NCBI RefSeq assembly: GCF_003149245.1
Contig: NZ_QGDL01000005.1
Span: forward strand, 124,001 to 188,000
Reading direction: 5' to 3'
Origin: Faecalicatena orotica
GTDB lineage: Bacteria > Bacillota > Clostridia > Lachnospirales > Lachnospiraceae
DNA length: 64,000 nt
This document shows positions 44,848 to 54,402 of the stretch, in pieces (the stretch's first letter is position 1; each line of letters starts with the position of its first letter). The position numbers were made by a program, and so were the translations under genes. The notes under the pieces are model-generated. The model was not told the DNA's origin and ran no database searches. It saw only the letters and a list, made by a program, of their open reading frames with translations.

Positions 44848-45945
44848 ATGTTTGAAAAGAGATGTTATTTATGCGGAGGGAAACTTGCAGATGGAAAATG
44901 TATAGACTGCGGACTCGATAATACAAGAAATGAGAAGATGACGTACCGCCTGAACCAGAGCAGCAGCTCAAGGATGGCGAAGGAGCGTTCCCACATTGAA
45001 TCTACATGGGGGAAGCATGACAGGAGCGGGGAGGGCCAGAAAAGTGCAGACAATACAAATGCCCCGCGTGCTGCAAAGCATAAGAGCAGTACGGACAGAA
45101 TCAATCCTCCTGTAAGTCTGGGGAAAAAGGCAGGGACGCAGCAGAATGGAAATGTGCTAAAAGCGGCTGGCATGATTCTTGTATTAGTAGTCATGGTATC
45201 AGGAATTGTTTTCAATATGAAAAAGCAATATGATGAGAGCCTTCCTGCTGATTATGGGAATGTAACTTTAGTAGAGGATGAAGATCCGTATCAGTTTGCC
45301 GAAAGGGAGTTGTTAGCTGAGGGAGAAGACTATCGTGTTACGCTGGATCCCGGGGAATACCGGGTCGGTGTACATCTCCCGGAAGGGAATTACCAGGTAA
45401 TTCTGGATGATGGGAGCGGGACAGTATCTGTAGACGATTATGAGAATTCTATCTACCTGTGGCAGGGGATCGGACCGGATGAGGAGTACGATGAGCTTAA
45501 GGAATGGATTGATGTGAGGCTGTATCAGGGCGCGATGGTGGAAGTAAGTGGTAACCTGCGTGTAGAATTTATGACAGAAAATGGCCGGACCGACTGCATG
45601 GAAGAGCAGACAAAGAATCCTCTGACAGAACAGGTAGTACTGAAAAAGGGCACCGAGTTAACGGCAGGGAAAGACTTCCCGGCCGGAGTTTATGACATAG
45701 GGTCCGGCGGCGGGTGGACCAACATCAGGTACGAGGTTCCTTTATATACAGATTATGAGGATGAGGAGATGAATTTCTTAAGCCGCAGCAGATTTGTATC
45801 GGCCGACGAGATTGATTCCGTATACCGCAACACCGTTCTCCCCGGGGGGACGAAGATATGCGCATTGGATGCAGATGCACGCCTTATACCGAGTGAAGTG
45901 ATAGAGACAGAAGATTACGATGCTTACTATGATGAGTACAGATAG
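44848..45945 (+). CDS. Zinc-ribbon membrane protein inside the aspS2-gatCAB operon
   Basis: A 365-residue protein I do not recognise by name. Residues 6-21 form a zinc ribbon (Cys6, Cys9, Cys18, Cys21). A Ser/Lys-rich linker leads to one membrane helix (AGMILVLVVMVSGIVF, about 110-125). The rest is an acidic extracellular region with two similar beta-rich parts (LDPGEYRVGVHLPEGNYQVIL and LTAGKDFPAGVYDI). GAGAGGGG lies ahead of the ATG. It lies 79 bases after aspS2 and 51 bases before gatC. A role in translation is not suggested by its architecture. Confidence 0.72.
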   Translation: MFEKRCYLCGGKLADGKCIDCGLDNTRNEKMTYRLNQSSSSRMAKERSHIESTWGKHDRSGEGQKSADNTNAPRAAKHKSSTDRINPPVSLGKKAGTQQNGNVLKAAGMILVLVVMVSGIVFNMKKQYDESLPADYGNVTLVEDEDPYQFAERELLAEGEDYRVTLDPGEYRVGVHLPEGNYQVILDDGSGTVSVDDYENSIYLWQGIGPDEEYDELKEWIDVRLYQGAMVEVSGNLRVEFMTENGRTDCMEEQTKNPLTEQVVLKKGTELTAGKDFPAGVYDIGSGGGWTNIRYEVPLYTDYEDEEMNFLSRSRFVSADEIDSVYRNTVLPGGTKICALDADARLIPSEVIETEDYDAYYDEYR

Positions 45946-45996
45946 TCAGAACATGTAAAGGGGTATGACCCTGAGAGTAAATGAAAGGTGGTTTTT

Positions 45997-46290
45997 ATGT
46001 CCAACAAGATTTCAGACGAGACAATAGAATATGTGGGTATCCTCTCCAAACTGGAGCTGTCCGGTGAGGAGAAGGAGGACGCAAAGGCAGACATGGAGAA
46101 GATGCTGGATTATATCGATATATTAAACGAACTGGACACGGACGGGATCGAACCGATGTCCCACGTATTCCCTGTAAATAATGTTTTCCGTGAGGATGTT
46201 GTTACCAATGGTGACAACAGGGAGAAAATATTGGAAAACGCACCTCTTAGGAAGGATGACAGCTTTGAAGTACCGAAAACGATTGGTTAG
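45997..46290 (+). CDS. gatC: Asp-tRNA(Asn)/Glu-tRNA(Gln) amidotransferase subunit C
   Basis: A 97-residue wrapping subunit that holds GatA and GatB together. [21 protein letters not shown] and [17 protein letters not shown] are the family's two signatures. GAAAGGTGG precedes the ATG at 45997; a GTG at 45988 is less well placed. It starts the gatC-gatA-gatB run. Confidence 0.95.
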   Translation: MSNKISDETIEYVGILSKLELSGEEKEDAKADMEKMLDYIDILNELDTDGIEPMSHVFPVNNVFREDVVTNGDNREKILENAPLRKDDSFEVPKTIG

Positions 46291-46305
46291 GAGGAGACAG
46301 GAAAG

Positions 46306-47781
46306 ATGGGGATATTAAGTCTTACAGCTTTAGAACTTGCAAAAAAGATTCAGGATAGGGAGATTTCAGCAGTGGAGGCGGCAAAAGCAGCCATTGCACA
46401 GGCAAAGGCCGTGGAGCCGAAGATTCACAGCTATGTGACACTGGATGAGGAAGGCGCCGTACAACGTGCAGAAGAGATTCAGAAGAAGATAGAAGATGGT
46501 GTATTAACAGGACCGCTGGCAGGTGTGCCGGCAGCAGTAAAGGATAATCTGTGCATCGAGGGACAGCTTACCACGTGCAGTTCCAGAATCTTATCCAACT
46601 TCAGGCCTATATTTACGGCACAGGCAGTCGTAAATATTCAGAAGTCAGGGGCGGTCATTTTAGGAAAGACAAATATGGATGAGTTCGCTATGGGCAGTAC
46701 GACAGAGACGTCTTACTTTGGCCCTACGAGGAATCCGCATAATCCGGAACATGTTCCGGGCGGTTCTTCCGGCGGCTCCTGTGCGGCCGTGGCAGCCCAG
46801 GAGTGCTGGTACGCGCTTGGTTCCGATACAGGCGGTTCCATACGCCAGCCGAGTGCTTTCTGCGGGGTTGTGGGACTGAAACCAACCTACGGGACGGTTT
46901 CCCGCTATGGGCTGATCGCTTACGGTTCTTCTCTGGACCAGGTCGGGCCGGTTGCGAAGGATGTTGCCGATTGTGCGGCCATACTGGAGACACTCGCTTC
47001 CCATGACGTGAAGGACAGTACTTCAGTGAAACGTGAGGACATCCGTTTTACCGATGCCTTAAAGGCAGATGTAAAGGGGCTCCGTATCGGAATCCCGAAA
47101 GATTATATCGGGGAAGGGCTGGATCAGGAAGTCAGGCAGGCGCTTCTGGATGTGGCAAAGCTTCTCTGGAAAAAAGGGGCGGTTGTCGAGGAGTTTGACT
47201 TAAGCCTTGTGAAATATGCGATCCCGGCTTACTATGTGATCGCATCTGCGGAGGCAAGCTCCAACCTTGAACGGTTTGACGGTGTGAAATATGGATATCG
47301 GGCGGGGGACTATGAAGGGCTCCATAATATGTACAAGAAGACCCGTTCAGAAGGCTTCGGGCCGGAAGTGAAGCGGCGGATTATGCTGGGGTCTTATGTA
47401 TTAAGCTCCGGTTACTATGATGCCTACTATCTGAAGGCGCTGCGGACAAAGGCGCTGATCAAGCAGGCTTTTGACCGGGCATTTGAAAAATACGATGTGA
47501 TCCTTGGCCCGGCGGCTCCTTCTACGGCGCCAAAGCTCGGTGAATCACTGAAAGATCCTTTGAAAATGTATCTGGGGGATATCTATACGGTAGCGGTCAA
47601 TCTGGCCGGACTTCCCGCGATGTCCGTTCCGGCCGGAAAAGACAGCAGGGGGCTTCCCATCGGGATGCAGCTAATAGGAAACAGTTTTCAGGAAAAAACG
47701 CTGATTCGCGCAGCCTACACTTTTGAATGTGAGACAGAGAAACAGTTTGTTACTCCGGCAGCAGGAAAGGGGCGTGAATAA
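46306..47781 (+). CDS. gatA: Asp-tRNA(Asn)/Glu-tRNA(Gln) amidotransferase subunit A
   Basis: The 491-residue amidase subunit releases ammonia from glutamine. The Ser-cisSer-Lys triad is visible: Lys in PAAVKDNLC, Ser in the GGSSGGS segment, and Ser in GSDTGGSIRQPS. Ammonia is channelled to GatB. AGGAGGAG precedes the ATG. One base separates its stop from the gatB start. Confidence 0.96.
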   Translation: MGILSLTALELAKKIQDREISAVEAAKAAIAQAKAVEPKIHSYVTLDEEGAVQRAEEIQKKIEDGVLTGPLAGVPAAVKDNLCIEGQLTTCSSRILSNFRPIFTAQAVVNIQKSGAVILGKTNMDEFAMGSTTETSYFGPTRNPHNPEHVPGGSSGGSCAAVAAQECWYALGSDTGGSIRQPSAFCGVVGLKPTYGTVSRYGLIAYGSSLDQVGPVAKDVADCAAILETLASHDVKDSTSVKREDIRFTDALKADVKGLRIGIPKDYIGEGLDQEVRQALLDVAKLLWKKGAVVEEFDLSLVKYAIPAYYVIASAEASSNLERFDGVKYGYRAGDYEGLHNMYKKTRSEGFGPEVKRRIMLGSYVLSSGYYDAYYLKALRTKALIKQAFDRAFEKYDVILGPAAPSTAPKLGESLKDPLKMYLGDIYTVAVNLAGLPAMSVPAGKDSRGLPIGMQLIGNSFQEKTLIRAAYTFECETEKQFVTPAAGKGRE

Positions 47782-47782
47782 T

Positions 47783-49228
47783 ATGGGAAAACAGTATGAG
47801 ACCGTCATCGGATTAGAGGTCCATGTGGAACTGGCGACAAAGACAAAAATATTCTGCGGGTGCAGCACTGCGTTCGGGGGCGCGCCCAATACCCATACAT
47901 GCCCAGTGTGTACTGGACAGCCGGGGTCACTTCCGGTTTTGAATAAACAGGTAGTAGAATACGCGATGGCAATTGGCCTGGCGACAAACTGTGAGATCAC
48001 CAGGGTAAGCAAATTTGACAGGAAGAATTATTTCTATCCTGATAATCCGCAGAACTACCAGATTTCACAGCTTTATCTGCCGATTGCCAGAAACGGATAT
48101 GTGGAAATAGAGAGCGGTGGTGTCCCCAAAAAAGTGAGAATCCATGAGATGCACATGGAAGAGGATGCCGGAAAATTAATTCATGATGAGTGGGATGATA
48201 CAACACTGGTGGACTATAACCGGAGCGGCATCCCTCTGGTGGAAATCGTCTCAGAACCGGATATGCGTTCGGCAGACGAGGTGATCAGCTATTTAGAGAA
48301 GCTGCGCACGATCATCCAGTATCTGGGGGCATCTGACTGTAAGCTTCAGGAAGGCTCTATGCGGGCGGATGTCAATCTTTCCGTGCGGGAGGCAGGAAGC
48401 ACGCAGTTTGGTACAAGAACCGAGATGAAGAACCTGAACTCTTTCAAAGCGATTGCCAGAGCCATTGACGGTGAGCGCAATCGGCAGATCGAACTGCTGG
48501 AGGCAGGAAAACCGGTAATTCAGGAGACAAGGCGCTGGGATGATAATAAAGAGCATTCTTATGCGATGCGTTCGAAAGAAGATGCACAGGATTACCGCTA
48601 TTTTCCGGAGCCGGACCTTGTCCCGATTGTGATCAGCGAGGAATGGATCAAAGAAATAAAAGCGAAGCAGCCGGAACTGCGCTCTGAAAAATTGGAGCGG
48701 TATAAAAGAGAATACGATATCCCCCAATATGATGCGGAAATCATCACAGATTCCAGAATCATTGCGGATATCTTTGAATCGGCGGCAGCTTTATGTGGAA
48801 AACCGAAAAAAGTCTCCAACTGGCTGATGGTGGAAACACTGCGTCTCTTGAAGGAACATAATATGGAGCCGCAGGACATCCGTTTTTCACCGGGGAATCT
48901 GGCAAAGCTTGTAGATCTTACAGAGGCGGGCACGATCAACAGCTCTGTGGCGAAGGAAGTGTTTGAAAAAATATTCGCTGACAATACAGACCCAGAGCGG
49001 TATGTGGAAGAAAATGGCCTGAAAACGGTAAACGATGAGGGGGCCCTGAAATCAGTCATAGAAAAAATCATCGCAGATAACCCACAATCCGTGGCCGATT
49101 ACAAGGGTGGAAAAGAGAAAGCAATCGGCTTCCTTGTAGGTCAGGCGATGAAGGCAATGAAAGGGAAGGCAAATCCCCAGATGGTCAGCCAGATGCTCAA
49201 ACAGGCAGTCACAGAAAGTGATTCATAA
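47783..49228 (+). CDS. gatB: Asp-tRNA(Asn)/Glu-tRNA(Gln) amidotransferase subunit B
   Basis: The 481-residue kinase/transamidase subunit that phosphorylates the mischarged Asp or Glu and transfers ammonia. ETVIGLEVHVEL and the zinc-binding CGCSTAFGGAPNTHTCPVC are hallmark motifs, and the C-terminal YqeY-like tail binds tRNA. The frame is open from 47723 inside gatA, but GAAAGGGG and the conserved N-terminus favour the ATG at 47783. It completes the operon. Confidence 0.96.
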   Translation: MGKQYETVIGLEVHVELATKTKIFCGCSTAFGGAPNTHTCPVCTGQPGSLPVLNKQVVEYAMAIGLATNCEITRVSKFDRKNYFYPDNPQNYQISQLYLPIARNGYVEIESGGVPKKVRIHEMHMEEDAGKLIHDEWDDTTLVDYNRSGIPLVEIVSEPDMRSADEVISYLEKLRTIIQYLGASDCKLQEGSMRADVNLSVREAGSTQFGTRTEMKNLNSFKAIARAIDGERNRQIELLEAGKPVIQETRRWDDNKEHSYAMRSKEDAQDYRYFPEPDLVPIVISEEWIKEIKAKQPELRSEKLERYKREYDIPQYDAEIITDSRIIADIFESAAALCGKPKKVSNWLMVETLRLLKEHNMEPQDIRFSPGNLAKLVDLTEAGTINSSVAKEVFEKIFADNTDPERYVEENGLKTVNDEGALKSVIEKIIADNPQSVADYKGGKEKAIGFLVGQAMKAMKGKANPQMVSQMLKQAVTESDS

Positions 49229-49253
49229 TTTGCAATCATTTCAAACAGAGACA

Positions 49254-50446
49254 CTATATGGTCTGATTCCGATACTGCTTCGGTGTCAGGCCATATGTTT
49301 TCTTAAACACATTCTGGAAGTAGGCCTGACTGGAGAAACAGAGGTAATTACTGATTTCGCTCAGAGTCTTGTCGGAGTAGGAGAGTAAACTTTTCGCTTC
49401 CTCCAGTTTACAGCGCATAATGAAGCTGCTGATATCGAAGCCGAGTTCTTTCTTGAATTTCTGTGTGATGTAGGACCTGCTTTTTCCGGAAATGCCGCAA
49501 CATCATCGACTCGTATCAGTTCATTCGTATGCTGCGAGATGAATTGTACACAGTCAAAAATATCCCTCGACAGGCCCTGGGGAATCTTACTTTGGGCAAC
49601 TCTCTCCGTAAAATCATAAATGACTGTGCGCTGGAGCCCAAGTACGGCCTCCACAGTCTGCATCTTTTCCCCCTCCTGGATATATATGTCACTGAGCTGG
49701 TAAGCCTGTTCGATATCCATGCCTCCTGCAATTGCTGCCCTGGTGGTAAGGGTTGTGCATGCAATCAGCAGATTTTTGGCATTTCTTAACGGGGTATCAC
49801 CAATCAGGCCGGTAACCAGATTGTGCTTTGCCTCTTCTATCATCTTCATTAAACGCCAGGTCTCACCCTCACGGACGCATTCCAGATACTGCTGTTCAAA
49901 GGAATATGTATTATGGTAGATATGCCCCTCTTTCGCCTCATACACATTAGCCGAATGCATGGCTGAGATATCCTTTGATGACGGTATATCTGTCAGCCGG
50001 AAATGCTGTTCCGGGTCTGTTACCCGGTTGTTCAGGCAAAAGTCAAGATATGCCAGTATCTGCATAAACTGGTTGAAAGAAATCAGAGGAGTATTCGTCA
50101 GGAAGTTTGTGATAAAATCTTTGTACTGCATGGAAATTGTACATTCTTTCATAAACATCCGAACCGTGCTTTCAGTGACAGGCACACTGAAGACAGGGCC
50201 GATCACGATGAATTCGTCATGGCCTTCACGGGCCACATATCCAAAATAACTGAAGGACTGCATAATCACGTAGTCCGGGTTCTTTTCAAAATGAAGGAGT
50301 GACGGAAGCGATGAGTGCGTATCGTGCAGGCCCTCGAAAACTGTGGGATAAGAATAGAGTACATTTCCAGGGGTCTTGCACACACTAACAGGTATAAAAG
50401 TAGACGCATAAAACAGGCGGCAAAACTCTTTTAGATTCTCAATCAT
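49254..50446 (-). pseudogene. AraC-family regulator with a frameshift before the DNA-binding domain
   Basis: The first about 316 residues form a sensor region resembling two-component-like AraC regulators of Clostridia. Near 49490-49500 the frame is lost. One base shift restores SGKSRSYITQKFKKELG and then a complete AraC helix-turn-helix pair ending KKTYGLTPKQYRNQ, with a TAG at 49256-49254. So a single base is missing in an otherwise intact gene of about 397 codons. As written the product ends in unrelated sequence and would not bind DNA. It is divergent from the GH3 gene, which it probably regulated. A sequencing error is possible. Confidence 0.8.
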
Positions 50447-50646
50447 TTATGGATAAACTCCTTTCGGTATCTGATAATCGTATGAATGCTGTGATGGCGA
50501 TATTTTCCCTGATGAGATGATTTTATAATAAAATGATTATAATTACAATACTTCCGGGCGGCTATATGTTATTTTATATAAAGCAGCATTAGTTATGATG
50601 ATAATTTTATAATCAGAAGATCATGTAAAAGAAGGGAGTCAGCAAT

Positions 50647-52935
50647 ATGGAACAACAGAAATTAAAAGAATTGATTGCACAGATGACGTTAGAGGAAAAG
50701 GCTGGGTTATGCTCCGGTGCGGATTTCTGGCATACGAAAGGAGTAGAACGCCTTGGTATTCCGTCAGCAATGGTAAGCGACGGACCTCACGGTTTGAGAA
50801 AACAGGATGATAAAGCGGACCATCTGGGAGTCAATGATAGTATTAAGGCGGTATGTTTCCCGGCAGGCTGTGCCACGGCATCCAGTTTCAACAGGGAATT
50901 AGTGGAGCAGATGGGAGAGACTCTTGGAGAAGAGTGCCAGGCAGAGGGAGTCAGTACATTACTCGGGCCGGCAATGAATATCAAGCGTTCTCCACTGTGC
51001 GGACGTAATTTTGAGTATTATTCAGAAGACCCGTTTTTATCCTCCGAGATAGCGGGGGCATTTGTACATGGCGTGCAGAGTAAAAATGTAGGTACGAGCC
51101 CCAAGCATTTTATGGCAAATAACCAGGAGTACCACAGAATGACCAATTCTTCCGAGATGGATGAGCGGACGATGAGAGAGATTTACCTGGCATCCTTTGA
51201 GGGGATGGTCCGCAAAGAAAAACCGTGGACCATCATGAATTCCTACAATCGTCTGAACGGGACCTACCTCTGTGAAAATAAAGAAATGCTTACAGACATT
51301 CTGAGGGAAGAGTGGGGATTTGACGGATACGTCATGACAGACTGGGGTGCTATGAATGACCGCGTAACCGCGTTAAAGGCAGGCTGTGACCTTGAGATGC
51401 CTGCTTCACACGGAATCACGGACGCACAGATCGCAGCGGCGGTACAGGACGGGACACTAGAAGAGGAAGTACTGGACCGGGCCTGTGAGAGAATCCTGAA
51501 CATTGTATACAGATTTGAAGACAACAGGGATAAGGAAGCTGTTTTCCATCTGGAAGAGGACCATGAGAAAGCACGTACAGTTGAAGAAGAGTGCATCGTG
51601 CTTCTAAAGAATGAGGATTCGATCCTGCCTCTGAGTGGCAATATGAAAGCTGCATTTATCGGGAAGTATGCTGAGACACCGAGATATCAGGGCGGCGGAA
51701 GTTCCCATATTAACAGCTTTAAAGTAGAATCAGCTCTCGAGGCTGCCCGCGGACTGGAAGAGTCTGCCGGTATAGAAGTTTCCTATGCAAAGGGATTTGA
51801 CGATATCAAGGATGAGACAGATGAGGCACTTTTAAAAGAAGCCGTGGAAAACGCGAAGAATGCAGATGCTGCCGTAATCTTTGCAGGACTTCCGGATAAC
51901 TTTGAGTCCGAAGGATATGACAGAAAGCATATGAGGATGCCGGACTGCCAGAATCGTCTGATTGAAGCAGTTACAGAAGTTCAGCCTAATGTCATTGTTG
52001 TTCTGCACAATGGCGCCCCTGTGGAAATGCCGTGGCTCAGTAAAGTGAAAGCGGTTGTAGAAGCTTATCTGGGCGGACAGGCAGTCGGAGGCGCGGTTGT
52101 CAACATCCTGTACGGCAGGACAAATCCGAGCGGCAGGCTGGCAGAGACCTTCCCGGTACGCCTGAATGATACACCGTGCTATCTGACATATGGCGGAGAG
52201 CATGATAAGTCTGCATATACGGAAGGTGTCTTTGTTGGATACCGTTATTATACATCAAAGGATATGCCGGTATTATTTCCATTCGGTTATGGGCTTTCCT
52301 ATACAACATTTGAGTACAGCAATCTGGTACTTGACAAGAAAGAAATTAAGGAAAGTGAAAAGCTCTGTGTCTCTGTCGATGTGACCAATACCGGCAAGTG
52401 CGCCGGAAAAGAAGTGGTCCAGCTCTATGTATCGGCAAAAGACAGCAAGGTGATACGCCCTGTAAGAGAACTGCGTGCATTTGATAAGATTGCACTTAAC
52501 CCGGGAGAGACGAAGACAGTCCGTTTCGAACTTGATGCACGTGCTTACACATACTGGAATATGTATATCCATAACTGGCATGTGGAAAGCGGAAATTATG
52601 AAATACAGATTGGAAAGTCAGCCAGTGAGATCGTCCTGAAAGAGAATGTGAAGGTGGAATCCGGGACTGTGATACCAAAGGAGTATAACATGAACTCCAC
52701 AATGGGTGAGATCCTTGCAGACCCGAAAGGTAAAGCAATTCTGGAACAGGCAATGGGGGCTTTGTCCGGCGGAATGGTGCCGGATACAATGGCTGAAGAT
52801 GACGGCGGAGGAGCCATCGGCAAAGAAATGATGGAAGCCATGATGGACGGCATGCCGCTCAGACAGCTCTTAAGCTTTGTGCCGGGGATTCAGAAAGAAA
52901 CATTGGAGCAGCTCATTGCGGCGCTGAATAGTTAG
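50647..52935 (+). CDS. Glycoside hydrolase family 3 beta-glucosidase
   Basis: A 762-residue enzyme with a GH3 N-terminal barrel, a GH3 C-terminal domain and a fibronectin-III-like end (VTNTGKCAGKEVVQLYVSA). The nucleophile is Asp232 in VMTDWGAMND. Substrate-binding motifs SDGPHGLR and KHFMANNQE are present. No signal peptide is seen, so it acts on imported glycosides in the cytoplasm. AAGGGAG precedes the ATG. No transporter is next to it; the divergent AraC-type gene is the likely control. About 70 extra residues follow the fibronectin-like domain. Confidence 0.93.
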   Translation: MEQQKLKELIAQMTLEEKAGLCSGADFWHTKGVERLGIPSAMVSDGPHGLRKQDDKADHLGVNDSIKAVCFPAGCATASSFNRELVEQMGETLGEECQAEGVSTLLGPAMNIKRSPLCGRNFEYYSEDPFLSSEIAGAFVHGVQSKNVGTSPKHFMANNQEYHRMTNSSEMDERTMREIYLASFEGMVRKEKPWTIMNSYNRLNGTYLCENKEMLTDILREEWGFDGYVMTDWGAMNDRVTALKAGCDLEMPASHGITDAQIAAAVQDGTLEEEVLDRACERILNIVYRFEDNRDKEAVFHLEEDHEKARTVEEECIVLLKNEDSILPLSGNMKAAFIGKYAETPRYQGGGSSHINSFKVESALEAARGLEESAGIEVSYAKGFDDIKDETDEALLKEAVENAKNADAAVIFAGLPDNFESEGYDRKHMRMPDCQNRLIEAVTEVQPNVIVVLHNGAPVEMPWLSKVKAVVEAYLGGQAVGGAVVNILYGRTNPSGRLAETFPVRLNDTPCYLTYGGEHDKSAYTEGVFVGYRYYTSKDMPVLFPFGYGLSYTTFEYSNLVLDKKEIKESEKLCVSVDVTNTGKCAGKEVVQLYVSAKDSKVIRPVRELRAFDKIALNPGETKTVRFELDARAYTYWNMYIHNWHVESGNYEIQIGKSASEIVLKENVKVESGTVIPKEYNMNSTMGEILADPKGKAILEQAMGALSGGMVPDTMAEDDGGGAIGKEMMEAMMDGMPLRQLLSFVPGIQKETLEQLIAALNS

Positions 52936-52942
52936 TTACCAT

Positions 52943-52980
52943 ATAGCCAGAACCAGAAAATTAATGGTTCTGGCTATTTA
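52943..52980 (+). terminator. Terminator after the GH3 gene
   Basis: ATAGCCAGAACC (52943-52954) pairs with GGTTCTGGCTAT (52966-52977) around an 11-base loop and is followed by a T/A-rich tail. Confidence 0.85.
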
Positions 52981-52993
52981 TATTTTGTTAGAA

Positions 52994-53020
52994 TTAGCAC
53001 TCAGGGGTTGACAGTGCTAA
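52994..53020 (+). promoter_or_regulatory. CIRCE element (HrcA operator) ahead of hsp20
   Basis: TTAGCACTC, nine bases, CAGTGCTAA: CIRCE with one mismatch in the right arm (consensus GAGTGCTAA). The -35 box of the hsp20 promoter lies in its spacer and right arm, so HrcA binding would block RNA polymerase. Confidence 0.88.
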
Positions 53021-53036
53021 AAATGCGTGTTATATT
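53008..53036 (+). promoter_or_regulatory. Sigma-A promoter of hsp20
   Basis: TTGACA at 53008-53013, a 17-base spacer and TATATT at 53031-53036, overlapping the CIRCE element. The leader to the hsp20 ATG is about 180 bases. Confidence 0.85.
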
Positions 53037-53042
53037 ACAAGT

Positions 53043-53080
53043 AGAACAAAAAGAGATAAATGTAATCTCCTTCTTGTTCT
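53043..53080 (+). promoter_or_regulatory. Leader hairpin of hsp20 with an anti-Shine-Dalgarno segment
   Basis: AGAACAA pairs with TTGTTCT, and inside it GAGAT pairs with ATCTC. The segment ATCTCCTT (53065-53072) is also a perfect complement of AAGGAGAT (53207-53214), the hsp20 ribosome binding site. A switch between the two pairings is possible but unproven. Confidence 0.4.
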
Positions 53081-53221
53081 TTCTAAATAGATAACACCTC
53101 GGATTTCTCCGACAGTGCTATGTAACAAGATCAACTAATGTCATACCCAGAGATCTTTGTTTGAGACCCTGGGAAGATATGCGGCAGCATGAAAGGTTTA
53201 ATAGGAAAGGAGATATGACTT

Positions 53222-53671
53222 ATGATGATGCCTAGTATTTTTGGAGAAAATTTATTTGATGACCTGATGGATTTCCCGTTTGAGAAGGACTTCTTTGGCG
53301 GCAAGAACCCGCTGTATGGAAAGCATGCAAGGAACATGATGAAGACCGATATCCGTGAGACGGACAATGGATACGAAGTAGACATTGACCTTCCGGGATT
53401 CAAGAAAGAGGAGATTAATGCGAAACTGGAGAATGGATATCTTACCATATCCGCAGCAAAAGGACTTGACAAAGATGAGAAGGACGAGAATGGTAAATAT
53501 ATCCGCCGTGAACGCTACGCGGGCAGCATGAGCAGAAGCTTCTATGTTGGAGAAGAAGTAACGCAGGAGGATATACATGCGAAGTATGAAGACGGTATTC
53601 TGCGCCTGCAGGTTCCGAAAAAGGATGCACCTGCTGTAGAGAAGAACGACTATATAGCGATTGAAGGATGA
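53222..53671 (+). CDS. Hsp20-family small heat-shock protein
   Basis: A 149-residue chaperone that holds unfolding proteins. The alpha-crystallin domain spans about 38-145, with VDIDLPGFKKEEINAKLENGYLTI and the C-terminal ILRLQVPKK. AAGGAG is 9 bases ahead of the first of three possible ATG codons. It has its own CIRCE-controlled promoter and terminator. Confidence 0.94.
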   Translation: MMMPSIFGENLFDDLMDFPFEKDFFGGKNPLYGKHARNMMKTDIRETDNGYEVDIDLPGFKKEEINAKLENGYLTISAAKGLDKDEKDENGKYIRRERYAGSMSRSFYVGEEVTQEDIHAKYEDGILRLQVPKKDAPAVEKNDYIAIEG

Positions 53672-53685
53672 TCGTAAAAGGAAAT

Positions 53686-53722
53686 GGCACACCGGCCCAT
53701 GACAGGCCGGTGCGCCTTTTTT
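53686..53722 (+). terminator. Terminator of hsp20
   Basis: ACACCGGCC pairs with GGCCGGTG(C) around a 7-base loop, followed by CC and six T. Confidence 0.85.
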
Positions 53723-53742
53723 GTAAACAAATTCTTTCCATA

Positions 53743-54243
53743 TCAGATTACATATTCCATAATATAGTCATCCATGATATAGCCATTACCTATATCAGCC
53801 TGCTGTGTGTTGATTGTCTCGAAGCCTAAATGACGGTATACAGCCAGGCTTCCATCATTATGTTTGTTGCAGGTGAGCCATATGGAGGTTAGCCCTCTTT
53901 CCCTGCACAGTGCCTTTAAGAAGTCAAATGCCTTTGATGCCAGCCGGCGTCCGCGGCATTCTTTTTTTACATAGAGTTTGCTCAGGAACAGTTTCCCGTT
54001 CTCTGGGTGTATGCCGCAGTAACCACAGAATTCCCCGCCGTCAAAAAGCTGGTAATACTCATATCCGTCTCCCAGCTGGGATTTCAGGGCCGGTACAGAC
54101 TGGAATTTGTCTACCATGTATTCTACCTGTCCGGTTCCGATGATCGGTGTAAAATGTTCATGCCAGATGATGTCTGCCAGTGCGGCTAATTCTTCAACCT
54201 GATTGTCGGTGTCTACTTTGATTGTCTGAAATGTGTCGGTCAT
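53743..54243 (-). CDS. GNAT-family N-acetyltransferase
   Basis: A 166-residue acetyltransferase. The acetyl-CoA-binding motif appears as LYVKKECRGRRLASKAFDFL (R/Q-x-x-G-x-G/A pattern), preceded by the beta strand NGKLFLSKL and followed by SIWLTCNKHNDGSLAVYRHLGF. AAAGGAG precedes its ATG. It is opposite in direction to hsp20 and htpG. The substrate is unknown; a small molecule or a protein N-terminus are equally possible. Confidence 0.88.
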   Translation of the reverse strand: MTDTFQTIKVDTDNQVEELAALADIIWHEHFTPIIGTGQVEYMVDKFQSVPALKSQLGDGYEYYQLFDGGEFCGYCGIHPENGKLFLSKLYVKKECRGRRLASKAFDFLKALCRERGLTSIWLTCNKHNDGSLAVYRHLGFETINTQQADIGNGYIMDDYIMEYVI

Positions 54244-54402
54244 AGTTGATACTCCTTTTATGTATAATAATTAAATAAGATGAAACATACTGTGTATGAA
54301 TCAAATACATGCTAAAATAGCTGTAAATAAGTATAACACTTTTTACGGTGAAAGGTAAATGTCCGGGAAGTTTATAAATATTTTATATTTTTAATAATTT
54401 TA

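Noticed and set aside
45957-45972. Third full copy of the dispersed palindrome before gatC
   Set aside because: Only AAAGGGGTATGACCCT is present, without the flanking sequence, so it is too short to call a copy.
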